Positions 23,929-36,232 are shown, counted from the stretch's first letter. The stretch: 64,000 bases of DNA from Botryosphaeria dothidea (GCA_011503125.2 WWBZ02000014.1:372001-436000), one strand, 5' to 3'. Notes: generated from the letters alone by a model not told the origin. Numbers and translations: made by a program.

Positions 23929-24790
23929 ATGACTGTCATATGGGGCCTTGACCTGAAGGAGATGCAATGGGGCAAATTCAAGAACTCGTACATGTGGAAC
24001 AACGAGTACCACCTGCGCCGCACAAAGTTCATTGTCTACCAATGCGCCATGATCTTCTGCGTTGTATCAGAATCCCTCGGCACCGCCGCACTATCAGGTA
24101 CCAAGTCTCACATTCAGCTTGACAAGTCCCACCGCTAACCTGATACCGACAGACTACGTCGACCAGCAGAAGTTTGTTTCCAAACTGGACACCCGCGCCC
24201 ATGTACACAACAACAACTACATCGGCGCCGCCTCGTACAACATCTTCGTCGGCATCTACGTCGCCACCATTTTCGGCGCTGCCTTCTTCTTCGACCTCTT
24301 CTGGCCCGAGCGCTACGAGTCGCCCGCCGTCAAGGTCGCCTGGCGCATTTGCAGCGTGCTTGCCTGCGTGTTCGCCCTCTCCTCCGCTCTCACCCTGACC
24401 ATCATCACCGCCTCCAAGTTCGCATACGTCTCCGGCGTCAACTCCGCCGAGGCGTCCCAACTGCTGGCCGCATATGGCGGTTCGCCCATGCGCTATCGCG
24501 AGAACGGCCGCGCCATTGCCAGCGTCGTCTTCCTGTGGCCGGGCTTCATCGCCACGTGTTTCAGCGCCATGTTGATGTGGAAGAGCTTGAGTCATAACGA
24601 CAGTCTGGGTCCCAAGTCGACGCATGCTCGTGAGGCGGAGAAAGGCTTTGCTGGCCCACCTGCGACTGCGGACAGCACTAGCAGCCCCGCCTCCGAAGCA
24701 CCCATCGCCAATGGCACTACTGCTACAGATGGTGTTGCTCGTCCGGATCATGCGCATGTTAACGGTGGTCAAACTTACCAAGGCGTGTGA
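23929..24790 (+). CDS. Uncharacterised four-helix membrane protein
   Basis: Exons 23929-24097 and 24153-24790 (55-base intron with a GCTAAC branch site) give 268 residues. Hydrophobic helices lie near residues 34-56, 83-104, 115-141 and 170-192. The first three are separated by short polar loops, and the tail of about 70 residues is rich in Ser, Ala and Thr. The N-terminus begins MTVIWGLDLKEMQWGKFKN and has no signal peptide. The layout resembles small four-helix proteins of fungal membranes, but I do not recognise the family. Splicing is well supported because the intron restores SDYVDQQKF in frame and has a consensus branch site. Confidence 0.8.
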
Positions 24791-25101
24791 GATATTTTGC
24801 TGTCGCCCGCTTCCAGGGGCTCAAGCATTCATTTTTCTTATCCCTAGTTTTCTTTTCATTCGCAACGTTCTCACGGATCATGATGATACCCAGCTGTACT
24901 ATAGAAAAGGTCATTGCATCAGGGGTGAGAGATGTATCTTTCTTCTGTTCTACGAATCAACGGAGGTAATGGGGGAGAGCAAGAGCGGAAACGGTAGCAG
25001 AATTTGATAAAATTCTTTATGAATGTATTAGCATGCAGCCATCCGGCTGCCAACTGGTCACTATGTGGTACGTTTCACGGGTATTGTAACATACCATTGC
25101 C
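24791..25101. other. 3' region of the four-helix protein gene
   Basis: AT-rich; no gene seen. It runs up to repeat copy B. Confidence 0.4.
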
Positions 25102-25187
25102 GTAGGGAGCGGAAGTATTAGCTCAAACGTTAGTGTGATCAGTCTTCATGAACACTTGCATCCGGACGAATACTTCAACCCCCCACG
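25102..25187. repeat. MITE-like hairpin element, copy B (degenerate)
   Basis: Left arm about 25102-25129 (GTAGGGAGCGGAAGTATTAG...) and right arm 25159-25187 (TCCGGACGAATACTTCAAC followed by a C run) match the family core but have drifted apart, mainly in the left arm. Upstream sequence near 25040 (GCAGCCATCCGGCTGCC) weakly recalls the flank of copy E. Confidence 0.55.
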
Positions 25188-25822
25188 GTAAGTAAACCCA
25201 TTTTGCTATACTATCGAACCCGACCTCGAAAGCACTTCCCATTTTATAATATCACATTCCCTCTTCACTTCCCATCATGCTCTTCAAGGGCTGAGGTTGC
25301 CCCTTTGTCACCATCTGACTGTTATTCTCCCTCTAATTCCTTAAACCCTCCAGGATCATACCATCATGAATCTCGCTTGTTCCATTATGCCCTTTCTTTT
25401 TGAAACAGCAAGGGCTGACGCATACGGAGTTGCAGCATCCGTTGGGATGCGAGCGCTCAAGTAGTCCAGTCAAGGTAACGTTCAAATGCCTACATACTGC
25501 CATCCTCTCCATCTCGGCCAATAGCAGTTGAAGCCAAACCCGGGGGAGCGCACTCATACATCGGTACACACATACTCTCTCTCTCGTACACGCCTAGAGC
25601 AATGTGCGTTCAGAGCAGGCGGGACTCCTGAAGTAGACCTGGGACGGTCGCGGAATAGACTGATGACATGGCGCAGAGAGGCAAGAACAAAAACACCCGC
25701 TTCCATACGTCCGAAAGGAGCAGACACCTTCCTCCCCTTTTTTCCTTCTTCTCAACTTTATGAACGAATCACGGCCTAGCAAGATGGTGTTCCAGAAGTA
25801 TCACAGACAGCAAGCACAAACG

Positions 25823-25910
25823 CGTTGGGAGTTGAAAGCATTCGTCAAGACGTGAGAGTGAGTAGATATGCTGAACACTCTTCGTCTGGACGAATTCTTA
25901 CCCTCCGGAC
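25823..25910. repeat. MITE-like hairpin element, copy C (degenerate)
   Basis: Left arm about 25825-25852 (TTGGGAGTTGAAAGCATTCG...) and right arm about 25883-25906 (CGTCTGGACGAATTCTTACC) frame a 30-base loop. Several arm positions are mismatched. It lies about 640 bases from copy B. Confidence 0.55.
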
Positions 25911-26575
25911 GTTATGCGCCTGTTGCATCACTGACGAAGCCAACCTTCGAAGCTTGGTCAGAAAAAAAAATTTCGTCAATAATCCCTCTACCATCCAAAG
26001 ATACAAAACCTTACATGGATATGCTCGAACCTACTGACAGGAGCAGTGTTTCTGAAGAAAAGAAACAAAAAGTCCAACACTACTACACATACTGGCGATC
26101 ATTCGAGATCCAGTATGTTTACGAGGAGAATGACAGCCCATGCATATCGCTGTGCAAAGGAAATGAGCGTGAAGAAAGTCAAGACCAATATTTCAGCATC
26201 ACAGACCAGACAACAACTGAAAAATAATCGATTCTGGTTATCCGCTACGCTCGCTCGCTTCTGCATCACCCTTCCCCGCTCACGATAAGTAAGAGAGAAA
26301 GAAGAGCAATGCTGCATCCAAGTCACCACAAGAAACCTGATTGGAAAAAAGAAATCACGCAGAAAAGATATGGTTGCATGAAAATCTTCTCTCTCCGGCG
26401 ATGCCGAAATCTCGATAGGCAACGATATTGAATCGGCATGCATCTCTGTGCGACCCTGCCCCCACCCCTTGTTTTAATGTCTACGCATGACATGAAAAAA
26501 AAGCCTTTTTATCTCCTTGTCTGCGGAAAATTCCAGGCTTTTGAGGATTGGGTGTTGCATCCCGCCAAATTCTTT
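25911..26575. other. Intergenic 3' of ARPC5
   Basis: AT-rich with A runs. A 119-codon frame at 25868-26227 (+) overlaps repeat copy C and has no recognisable motif, so I do not call it. Confidence 0.45.
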
Positions 26576-28094
26576 TTACACGGTCCTGCGGTCAGACATA
26601 ACGCGCGCGATCGTTCCCAGACCGGCAACCTCGACGACCTGTGAGAGAGAAAAGGTGACTGTCAGTCAACCTGATTCGATACGGAAAACGATAAAAAATA
26701 TGGAATGTTGTGCGCGACCAGGAAAGTAAGAGACAACGTGGGGGAGGTTGGGTCGGTGATGGACAGGCAGATGAGAAGGTAGCATTGACCGCAAGAGACA
26801 AAAAGCAAGCCAAGTCTCGCCCAGCCCATGCAGCGTTGTAGTGCAACCGCGCCAATATGATCTGCAACAAGGGATGGGTATGTGGAAAAAAGCCACAAAG
26901 AACCGCCGCTACACGTCCTCTTTCCGGATCGGGTAATGAGGAGACCCAAAGCGGCATTGAGTTGATTGATTTGGGAAAGGTGGAGGCTGAAATGCCAAAA
27001 AGCCACCGCTCCACATCAACTGAGACAAGGGTAAAAGCGTAACTTAACGTACCTTCTCATGCCAGCTAAGAAGCACGCTCATGGCCTGACCACCGCCTTC
27101 GCCGCTACCGATGCGGGAGGATATCGAAGACACCTGGGAGAAGCCGGTTGGCTGGGGAGTGAGGTTCGACTTGGGACCGGAAGGAGCACCGTGGGACATG
27201 CCCTTGTAGCTGTACGATAGTCAGCATGCTATCTCGCCGTGTCTTCGAAGGTTGTTGAAACGCTCGGCCTATCAGAGCGAAGATGGGACACGGGCGAACT
27301 GAGCGGTCAAACGAGATCCAGACCGCGCGGAAACTTCAAGGCAAACGGGCGGCATGTCCGCACGGCAAATGTTGCATATGGCGGTCACCGAAACAGATTA
27401 GGACGTACAGGTACTTCATAAGCGTGTCCAGAACCTCGGGACCGCCTTCAGACTGGTATATCCTGCTCAGGATAGGTGACATTTCCGACTGGCGGATGGA
27501 CTGGAGGACCTCGATGACAGTGGCGGTGTGGACATCCTGCGGAAGTAACCTTGGGTCAGCAATCGCGCACGCCAAAGGTAGTATGAGCCCGAACGCATCC
27601 CGGCCGCACCGCGACACACGCACACACGCACACCCCACAGTGTCTGGGAAGGACCAGGCCGGCAGAGACAAGCGGCAGAGCTTTTTTTTTTTTTTTTTTG
27701 CTCATGCCGCCCATTCCCTCATTCAGCCAGACACCTTTTTCACATTCTCCGGGCGGCCCAAAGCGGCGCATAGACTACCCTCCTATACCCTCCCTCCCAT
27801 GCCTCTTGATATTTCCAATATTTGCAGCGACCGGAGCGTCCGCGGAGGGGGCCGTGGTTGGGAACTCACCTTCCCTTGCTGATCAGCCCCGTAGGGCGCA
27901 TTCTCGAGGGCGCCCCTCAGCGCGCCCTCGCTATCGCCGCCCCTGAGGAGCTGGCGAATCTGGCCGGCCAGCGTCTGCACGTCGGCGGTGGCGACGGGCA
28001 CGACCGAGGGCGTCAGCGAGGCCATGTCGAAGTTGGCCGGCGAGTCCGGGTCGAGGGCATCGACGTTGATGGTGCGCCAATTGATGTTCGCCAT
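26576..28094 (-). CDS. Arp2/3 complex 16-kDa subunit (ARPC5 / Arc15)
   Basis: Four exons, 28094-27870, 27536-27409, 27209-27053 and 26638-26576, give 190 residues. The introns are 333, 199 and 414 bases, unusually long for this window. The N-terminus (MANINWRTINVDALDPDSP) matches the fungal subunit. The middle has GALENAPYG, corresponding to the metazoan ALKNPP region, followed by LDTLMKYLYKGM. The end (LLSWHEKV, then VAGLGTIARVMSDRRTV) aligns with the animal form's LLQWHEK and GVGSIVRVL...KTV. Arc15 is a structural subunit of the seven-protein complex that nucleates branched actin at cortical patches and endocytic sites. A low-complexity Ser/Gly stretch before the WHEK motif is longer than in animals. 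Confidence 0.93.
27681..27698. repeat. Homopolymer T tract in ARPC5 intron 1
   Basis: About 18 consecutive T on the plus strand (A on the transcribed strand) within the 333-base first intron. Confidence 0.8.
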
Positions 28095-29703
28095 GTTGGA
28101 GGATCGGTGCGTTGGCGGAGGCTCAGCGGCTGCTGCGGGGAGAGGGGGGCAGGCGGGCGGGCGTCTTTGGAGGGCGGCTCGGGGTCGGCGAGTGTGTGCG
28201 CTGGCTTTTTTCTTCGCAGGCACTGTCTGAGACCTGAGGGCAGGACGGCGTACGAGAGGAGGTGGATCGTGGATGGCTGCAGGCGGGCCGGGGGAGGTGC
28301 GGTTTGGGCGGTGACGTGGGGTGCTGGTGCGGCGGGGACTAGGCAGCGGGTCGCGCTGAGCTTGGCGGCGGCCCTCGCCCTCTCGCCCAAGCCTCGCCCA
28401 AAAACAGCACCAACCCTGGAGCCGGCATCCAGAAAACAGCCCGCTGCGCGCGGTCGCACAAGCAAGGGTTCGGAGCGACGCGGCACACGGGGAAGATATG
28501 TGACGCCTCTGCTGGCCGCATCGGACGCCGCGATGGCGACGCGCGCTGACCGGGAAACAGGCAAGCGTCCAGCGACAGATCTCGCCGCTTCATGGATGTG
28601 CGAATCGATCACCCGCCCGCTTCGTCTCCGCCTGCAGTAGGCACGGGTGAAAGCGAGCGGGCCAACCTCCCGATGCAGCCCTGTGCTACAATGTCACATC
28701 CAGAGCTCCTCCGACCCGCGACCCCGGGATGGGATGGCGCCCTTGAGCTCCTTACCAGATCACAGCAAGCAAAGCCGACTCGTCGAGAATGCAAATCGTG
28801 ATTACGCGCATCTTCTACTGGCTTCACAGTCTCCCCCTGTCTCCGAGGCAAAAAAGAAGTAAGACGGCAATTCTCTCTAATGATACACGCAGACTAAGGC
28901 TTTCCCAGACCATCTCTTGCGCCGAAAAATTTTCTCAACTCTCCTCAACAACATGGGGCGAAGAAGGACCCGATCATTCATGCTTTGCGCCGTGAATCCG
29001 AACGAGTTCCCTATTGTATAGTACATTTCAAGTCCCAAAAAAGCCGTTGCGTGTGCGTGCAGAACGAACTGCGGAGTGAAACGAAGTCTATGCCAATATT
29101 CCCAAAAATGGTAGTAGAAAACACAAGGAAACAAGGTTGAAGTGGGTGAATAACGAAAGCAGCCCCAAAATTTTGGTATCCCCTTTGCGCGAGCAAAACC
29201 CATGATCTAATATAACGCCTGATGAAACACTTTTGGCATGGAGAACAAGCAAGGAGGCGTCCGTCGCTACTAATGATACACTGCGGTGCATGCAAAGCAT
29301 CGCTCGCAAATCGAATCGCTCGAGGGGGTATTAAACATGTCGAAAGGTAAGTCGCAGTCGCTCGTATTAAAAATTCGTAGTAACCGAGAGGCGGAACGTC
29401 GAAGAAGGCCGAAGTGAGGCGACGGGAGACGGAAGACGTGTGCGAGGGATGGCGAGTCGTCTGCGCAGGGGGCCAGCGTTAGCATCGAGATGCGGTGTGG
29501 ATATGCAAGGTGTCGCCGCTTGACAGGCGCCCGGGATAGCACTTACGATACGCGACTCTTCAACCCTGCCGCTTCCGAGCGAGGACAGCTCAACACGCTA
29601 GCGCGACAACCCGACACCCACGCCTGCGAGGGGAGAGGAGTCATTGGAGAGCAAGCGCTGCTGGCTGGCCGTCGTCGGAGCACGCGGATTGCCAGCGAGG
29701 CAT
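28095..29703. other. Upstream region of ARPC5 and intergenic
   Basis: The first 500 bases upstream of ARPC5 are very GC-rich with many overlapping frames, probably leader and promoter. The rest is mixed composition. I see no recognisable gene. Confidence 0.4.
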
Positions 29704-29911
29704 TCACCTGCGCTTGGGCGGCGGCGGCTGGGTCGGCTTGGGCGTACCAGTCGTGTCGTAGGCGCCGCGGCCCATGTTGGTCGAGGCAGAGGCGGTTTCC
29801 CTGAGGATCATGGTTGCGGAATTGAGGCCTGATTTAAATGTTAGCCGCCAATTGCCTGGGAAGCTCGCGCCAGAGACGCAGTCAGCTGCAGTCAGCGGCA
29901 GAAACTTACGG
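29704..29911 (-). CDS. Spliced candidate gene, 3' part only
   Basis: A consensus intron (29829-29909, 81 bases, donor GTAAGT, GCTGACTG branch region, acceptor ATCAG) separates an upstream exon ending ...YHLHDLACLF from a last exon encoding LNSATMILRETASASTNMGR and then a Pro-rich basic tail ending PPPPKRR. The reading frame continues upstream beyond 29911, but no in-frame ATG is found before a TATA-like word near 30250. Either the true start lies in an exon I cannot place, or translation begins at the ATG at 29811, giving only 35 residues behind a 5'UTR intron. I do not recognise the product. The intron signals are the main reason to list it. Confidence 0.3.
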
Positions 29912-32900
29912 AAAAGACAAGCCAGGTCGTGCAGGTGGTAAGCGGCAGCTGTTCTCAGCTGCTTGGGTCCGGCTTGGAATGGGAACCGGAAGGATGCGGC
30001 CTGGCGGTGGTGGTGCAAGAGGCGGGAAGACCGGGGGTGGACGGGCGTGAGATATATGGCGACGGCAGGCTGGTGTCGCAGACCACAGAGGCGAACGCGG
30101 GCGAGGAGGGAAGGCGGAGGAGGGCCGGTGTGTGGCACACAGGCAAGCAAACACTTGCACTGGAGAGGAGAGGAGGAGAGGCGTCGCCTTGGGCAGGAGG
30201 GTGAGAACTCAGGGTGTGTAGGATGGGCTGGAGGACGGGCGTCGCCGGTAGATATAGAGCATGCCCCCTTTCCAACGCAAAAGCACTGCGACCTAGCTTG
30301 GCAGGAAGCGAGAGACAAATGAAATTTGGACGCATTTCGCAGCGACATGACATGACGTGCCGGCCGACGGCTCTTCGGGCTGTTTCAAAGGAGACCCTGC
30401 TGCGCAAAAGCCATAATTTCTGGCAAATGGCAAGGGGATCGACGGCACAGATGTTCCAGCAGTTCCAGCGGAAGGGATGCCCCTGGCTTGCGGTCTCGTA
30501 CCTGGCATGAAATTCCGCTAACGCGAGCAGCCCGTTTCCACCAGCGCTCCAATGCCGCCTGCGGCCTCCAGCAGGGAGCGCGCCGCCAGCCATCGCCCAC
30601 GCCAACGCCAACGCTCTTGCAGGCTCAGCCGCGCCCTGGCTGCGGAGGGCGACTCCCATCCGCCACAGCAAAGCTGAGCGGCCGACGATGACACCCCGTC
30701 CGTCTGATGCTGCGCAACAGCTGGCGCGCCCGCAGGCCGGCGCGCGGCCAGTGAGCCTTCTGTCAATGCGCGGCCGTGACTCGCGCTGAAGCCCGCTAGA
30801 ACCTGACTAGAAGCCGTGCCAGAGCGGGCTAAAGCATGCTAGAAGCGCGCGGGAAGGCATCCGACGGCCGCGTCGATGTGCGTCTCCAGCTGCGACACCG
30901 CCGCAGCCAACGCCCCGAGCTGCCTGCTGCCTGCCTCGCCCCCAGCCTGCCTCCCGGGTCGCTGGTAAGCTCGCAGCGACCCAAATCGGCGGTCGGAAAG
31001 CTGCCTCTGGCGACTCAGCGCCCTTTATCAGCGTTATCACCGCTGATTCACAGCCTGCGTCAGAGCAGCGCTCTCCGCCATGGACCGCACGTGGAGGCCG
31101 CAGCAGCTCCCATCCCCGTCACCTTTTTCCCTCTGCCCCGACCGCCTCTTCTGCGCGCGTCTCGCTGGGCAGCAGCGCGCAGCGGACGAGCTGCTGAAAG
31201 TGGTCCGGAGCAGCTCCTGCACGGCGCAGCCGAGGCCCGGGCGCCGCCCCAGCTCGCTCCCGCGGCTCCAATCACTGCTGCCGGGTCTTCTGGAAGGGCT
31301 CTGGAAAGGCGCACGTCTCTGTTTGATCGCTGGCCTCTCGACGCCCCAAGCTAGTCGCGCGGGCAGGGCAAACGCCTGCACTCTACCTGCGAAGCGCACA
31401 TTTCCGACGCCTCCAAAAGCAACGTCAACCCGGTTTGCGCTGGCTGTGTCACCACAGATCTGCCTTTTGATCGCTCAAACACGTCGCATCTGCCGGATGC
31501 GCCTGCAAGCCTTCCGCGATGGAAGCTGCGCCTATCCTTCCGCGCCTTTGTTCTGCAAGGACGGGGGCGCTGGGCCGGGTCGCACGCACCGCGTTCCTAA
31601 AACGCCAACGACGACTGTCTGGAACTTATTGACCGGTCATATCACCGCAGCGTCGGCAAAAGTCGATGCGGGCGATGTGCACTGGCTCTTGCTCTCGCGC
31701 CGCGCAGCGCAGCGCGATTTCTTCCCTATTCACCTCTCGCCGCTTCCCCAGGAATCGGCCGCTCTGCGGCGCCCTGCCCGGCGCGCTGGGCGATGAGCAG
31801 TTCGCTCGCCAAAACGGCAACCCCAACGGTGTGACGATACCGAAAGGGGGCCCAACCTGAGACGCGACGCGGTCGCGAATAGACTGCGGCTTGCACCGCG
31901 CCCGCGAACCTAATCGCCTAATCGTCGTTTTCTCTCGCTTCGGCCAACGGCCGCAAGGACGCAGTAGCGATGAGTCGAATGAAGCTTGTTGCTGGCGGGC
32001 GACATGCCGCAGCGCAGGCGTCCCCGGCGCGCGCGTCAATTTCCGCGCTCCGCATCGGCGCGACGACGCGTGGTGGCTGGGAGGAGGCCTTGCCCAGGTG
32101 GCAGCATCATCGCTGTCACATTCGACTGGTAAAAGAAAAAAGTATACTGGCCCATTTTCGGCGCTGCTGGCTGCTGGCTGCTGCTGGTGCGCTTGCGGGG
32201 ATGGCCGGAAGCGCGGGAGAACGTTGCGAGGCTTCGTTAGCCCCAAGGTTGCTGCATCGGCTCTTCCAACCCGGCGGAAGCGAACACAGGGATGGGTGGA
32301 TGCGATCAGCTGTGCAGGAGGTCCCATCCCGGCCGCACGTGGCAGTGGGCCGTCGCCCTGCGAAAAGGAGGCGTCTTGCATATGCGCCGTCACCGTTACA
32401 GATTCATCCCATGTTCAGCCTCTCCGCCAAATCGAATCTGCGCAAGACCACCACCAACCAGGTCCCGCCGCGCCTGTCCCTTTGCCTCTCGGGCGCCTAC
32501 GCGTCGCCTCCCCAGCAGCCTCCGCGCCTGGGAAACGACGGCCCGGAATTGGCTGCTGGGAGGGGGAGGCAAAGTTTCACCCAACCCCGGCCGCCCATCC
32601 GTCATTTGGCTTCTTCTTCATCCCAAGCCCAACGCCGCTCTGGGATCCCCCTGGCGATCACGGCGATCGCTCTTGATGCGGCACCGTTGGCTTGCCGTGG
32701 CGCTCATTATTTGCAGCCTGTTTGATGATCAACCGGGCAGCAACGTCTGACGCTCGCCATCCACCCGCAGACCCTTTTCAGCCCACACCAGCCTGAGTGA
32801 TGAGCGCGCCCGTCACGGCCCGGACGAGCTGCGGTGGGCTGCAGAGAACTGCCCAGCGCGCTGATCCCTGCTGGAGAAACTTCCGTCGTGCCGCGGCCGG

Positions 32901-35194
32901 CGATCGCCATATGGTCCATCTCGCATTCCGCTCGCTCAGACCTCAGCTTGTCCGGGAGGCACAACCGGCGCTGCGCAAGGTCAATCGCTGTCCCTCCCTC
33001 TCGGGGCTCACGGGATCCAATCGCCCGGCTTACGGGACGACGTCGCACAAGGCTGAGCGACTCAGAGCAAGGTGAGTAAGAATTTTTACCTGGACAACAG
33101 TCCTGCCCGTCCGGGTGCTCCTTTCCCCTTTGAGGACGTGTTCATCTGCGCGACCTGGTCGCCTCTCATCATCGATCGCCCAATGCGGCTGTCGTCCCAG
33201 CCGGGGAGGCCTCGTCCAGCCGCACACTGAATCTGGCATGGGCAGCATGGGTAGCAGCAGGATCTGGAATCTCGAAACTGTGCAGCCAGCTGCTGTGCTC
33301 CCCGGGCGCTGCCCGTTGATGAGGGAACGACAGCTGACTTGGCCGGGCCTGTGGCACGGAATGGAGAGAGGTACTGTCCAAACACTGTCCCTTCGGCGTC
33401 GTTGAGCAGCTCAACAAAAGCATGAGTTACTCATTCGCAAGTACGACCGTGGTCGGATGGTAAGGCAGTTTGCTAGCACAAGGCTCGTGTCCGGTGTGAT
33501 TGGTGCAATATTAAGTCAGAGGCAATTACGAGAGTGTTTGTCGTCGACCACCACAGTGCACACGACAAGTTATCGATATCCCTGCCGCCAGCTCCCTCGG
33601 CGCCGCAACAAGAGTTTCCCGTGCGTATGAGAAGCTTAATGGGGACGTCGTCATCCGCATTGCACCTTTCTCTCACCGGTTGCGGGCAGTCACCAGACTT
33701 TTGCTTTTGCGTGTGTATTTCACCTTATCGGTGACATTTTTTTTTCTGAGTAAGCTCGTGTGGCTCTCTAGCTTCGGAACTACTGCAGGGACATGATGAC
33801 TTACGCTTGGCGGCATAGTTCAGTCCAAGTCTCCACTTCCCGCTCGATGACACTGATTACCCGACCATCTCGCTCTCCCAGCGCGTAGGATCCGGCCCAC
33901 CATCCGCAAATGATGTGCCAGGGCAAGCATGAGTTAGGCCCGAAACTTCTGCGGCGCACCGCCGCTCACGAGCCACGACGTCCGCGCGCGCGCCACCCGC
34001 ACTGAGCACCCGGTCCCCCCATCACGGCTTCCAGAAGGCCCAAGGAACAAAGAAGTGGTTGACGTGGCTTATCGGAGGCGGATGCTTGGGCCAGCAGCGA
34101 GCTCTGGCGAGCAGCGAGGGAGCGTGCTTGACGAAGCGCAGCCTTACAGACGGTCCCGACGCCCTGTTCCAGACTGGCGGCCGGTCGTGTTGGTGGTGCC
34201 TGCGCTGTTTCGACGCGAGAGCGCTCAGAGGCGCGCGCGAGACGGAGGGGGGACGGAGCGTACCTGCAGAAGCGCAGGTGTTTTCGGGCCTTTCACGGCT
34301 TTATACCGTCGCGATTTCCCCTATCCACAGCTTCTGGAAGCTCGCTCGCTCCCGTCAAATCCGCCCAATGAGCAGCAGCCGGTCTGGGGTAGCTTTCGTG
34401 CCGTGTCGCAGGCCTTAGTCAGGGAACTAAGGTGCTTCTTCAGCCCTCTGGCTTTGACGAGTCATCCCAAGCTCGATGCGGCTGGCTCCAGGGGCGGGCC
34501 TGTGCCGCGTCGGTTGCCGTGGCTCGCTGCCTGCCAGCCTTCCTTTCGCGTGGCCGGCTGGGGATCCGCATTCTGGAAGGCCGGGGGAGGATTTCTAGGC
34601 GCGCTCAGGGGTAGGCCGGCCTATTCCCATGCTCATAGGGCGGACGCCCGAATTTTTTTTGGGTTTGACGTTAAACCTTGATGTGGAGGAGTTGGTTACA
34701 AACATCGTTTAACTCGAGACGCGGGTGTAAGAGGCAAAAAAGTCGCGCACGAATTGGATCTCATCCGTCTCAGCGGTCAATTTTTAGAACCAGACAGCAC
34801 AGTATCGAAGATGCGATCAGAGAGGCACCGGAATTCAGACCTTGCGGGCCCTGCCGGATGGACGATGAGTTGAGATCTGCACCTGCAAGAAACTTTAATT
34901 ATTTTATCATCGCTCGCGGCGAGTCGAAGCGGGCTTCAGGACGCGAGTGCCATTTAACCTGCCTAAACATGCACCAGCTATTCATGCGCAATTGTTGCTG
35001 CGTTCCAAGGCTCAGGGCTGCTATGTTTTGTGCATCGGTGGTAAGTCTTGGCCGACCGGCGGAAGTCATGTGACCCAATCAAAATGCGCGACGTCATCTC
35101 TGCATCGAAAGTCGGGCGGATGTGCAGACGACGGTGATAGCATCGCAGCGAGCTCTCCAACCTCAACCCACGCTCCCTCCACCACCTCACCGAC
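29912..35194. other. GC-rich gene desert
   Basis: More than 5 kb without a recognisable gene. Between 30.8 and 33.1 kb, frames of 150-260 codons overlap in all six frames at once, which indicates stop-poor GC-rich composition rather than coding. Their products are arginine-, proline- and alanine-rich with no domain. No tandem array, transposase or long terminal repeat was seen. Confidence 0.5.
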
Positions 35195-36232
35195 ATGTCT
35201 ACGCGCCGGAAGCCGTCCCGCAGCTCCGGCAGCTACAACGAACCGTCACTCAACTCGCCCGACCAGGCCTCCGCCATGGCAAACGACGACAGCACAAGCC
35301 CTCACCGCACGTCTCTGGCGCGCCGCTCACCCTTCCTACCCACCCGTCTCGAGCTCCTCCTCCTGTCGATCTACCCCGCCACTCTGCTTCTCGGGTCCAT
35401 CTTCTCAATCGTCTCGCCCACCACGCGCAACACGCCCTACAGCGCCACGTCGCAGTCGCACCCGGTCGACCAGGCACCGTCGTACTTTGCGCAGAAGAAG
35501 AACATCTTCAACGTGTTCTTTGTCAAAAAGGGGTGGGCATGGACAACGGTCGCGCTGTTCCTGTTCCTGTTCACGCACCCGAGCCTGGGCCCGCCCATGC
35601 GGCCCGTCCTCACGCCGCGAAGGGTGCGCGGCGTCCTGCGCTGGATGCTGGTCACGCTGGCCTGGGTCTTCATCACCCAGTGGTTTTTCGGGCCCCCGCT
35701 CATCGACACGCTCTTCCGCTTCACCGGCGGCCAGTGCGAGCTGGTGCGCGACCCGGCCGCGCGCGACGCCATGTCCGACGCCCGCGAGTACATCACCGCT
35801 GCAACGTGCAAGGTCGCCGGCGGCACCTGGAAAGGGGGTCATGACATCAGCGGGCACGTCTTCCTGCTGATCTTGGGCAGCCTGCTGCTGTGGCTCGAAA
35901 TCCTGCCCGCCGTCCTGCGCGCCGAGGGCCTGCGCGACGGCCGCCGGATCGTCATGTCGGATGGCAAGACGCGCACGGCGGGCGCCGAGGCCCAGCGCGA
36001 AAGCCATGCCTACTCCGCGGCCGATGAGAAGGATCCGGGTCTCGGGGTCAAGGCGTCGTTGGCGGTCATGGCGCTCAGCTGGTGGATGCTCCTCATGACG
36101 GCCGCCTTCTTCCACACCTGGTTTGAGAAATTTACTGGTCTGCTCGTCGCGTTCCTCGCAATTTGGAGCATCTACTTCCTCCCGCGAGGCGTTCCAGCAT
36201 ATCGCGCCATCATTGGCATGCCTGGCGTGTAG
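35195..36232 (+). CDS. FIT-family ER protein (Scs3/FIT2-like)
   Basis: A single exon of 345 residues. The family signature is clear: GGHDISGH around residues 215-221 and FFHTWFEKFTGL around 305-316, which carry the two conserved histidines (H221 and H307). Six or so hydrophobic segments are visible, at about residues 52-74, 112-127, 150-166, 221-241, 286-306 and 312-329. FIT2 proteins act in the ER membrane as acyl-CoA diphosphatases and are needed for normal lipid-droplet budding and ER structure; yeast Scs3 is also linked to inositol and phospholipid metabolism. The N-terminal 45 residues are Ser-rich and cytosolic. Pezizomycetes often have one such gene where yeast has two (SCS3, YFT2), so the symbol is by family. 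Confidence 0.92.
   Translation: MSTRRKPSRSSGSYNEPSLNSPDQASAMANDDSTSPHRTSLARRSPFLPTRLELLLLSIYPATLLLGSIFSIVSPTTRNTPYSATSQSHPVDQAPSYFAQKKNIFNVFFVKKGWAWTTVALFLFLFTHPSLGPPMRPVLTPRRVRGVLRWMLVTLAWVFITQWFFGPPLIDTLFRFTGGQCELVRDPAARDAMSDAREYITAATCKVAGGTWKGGHDISGHVFLLILGSLLLWLEILPAVLRAEGLRDGRRIVMSDGKTRTAGAEAQRESHAYSAADEKDPGLGVKASLAVMALSWWMLLMTAAFFHTWFEKFTGLLVAFLAIWSIYFLPRGVPAYRAIIGMPGV

Noticed and set aside
25868..26227. 119-codon plus-strand frame
   Set aside because: It begins inside repeat copy C and has no recognisable motif or splice support.
31080..32725. Several overlapping frames of about 240-260 codons on both strands
   Set aside because: All frames are open together, products are Arg/Pro/Ala-rich without domains, and no splice-linked or start-context support exists.
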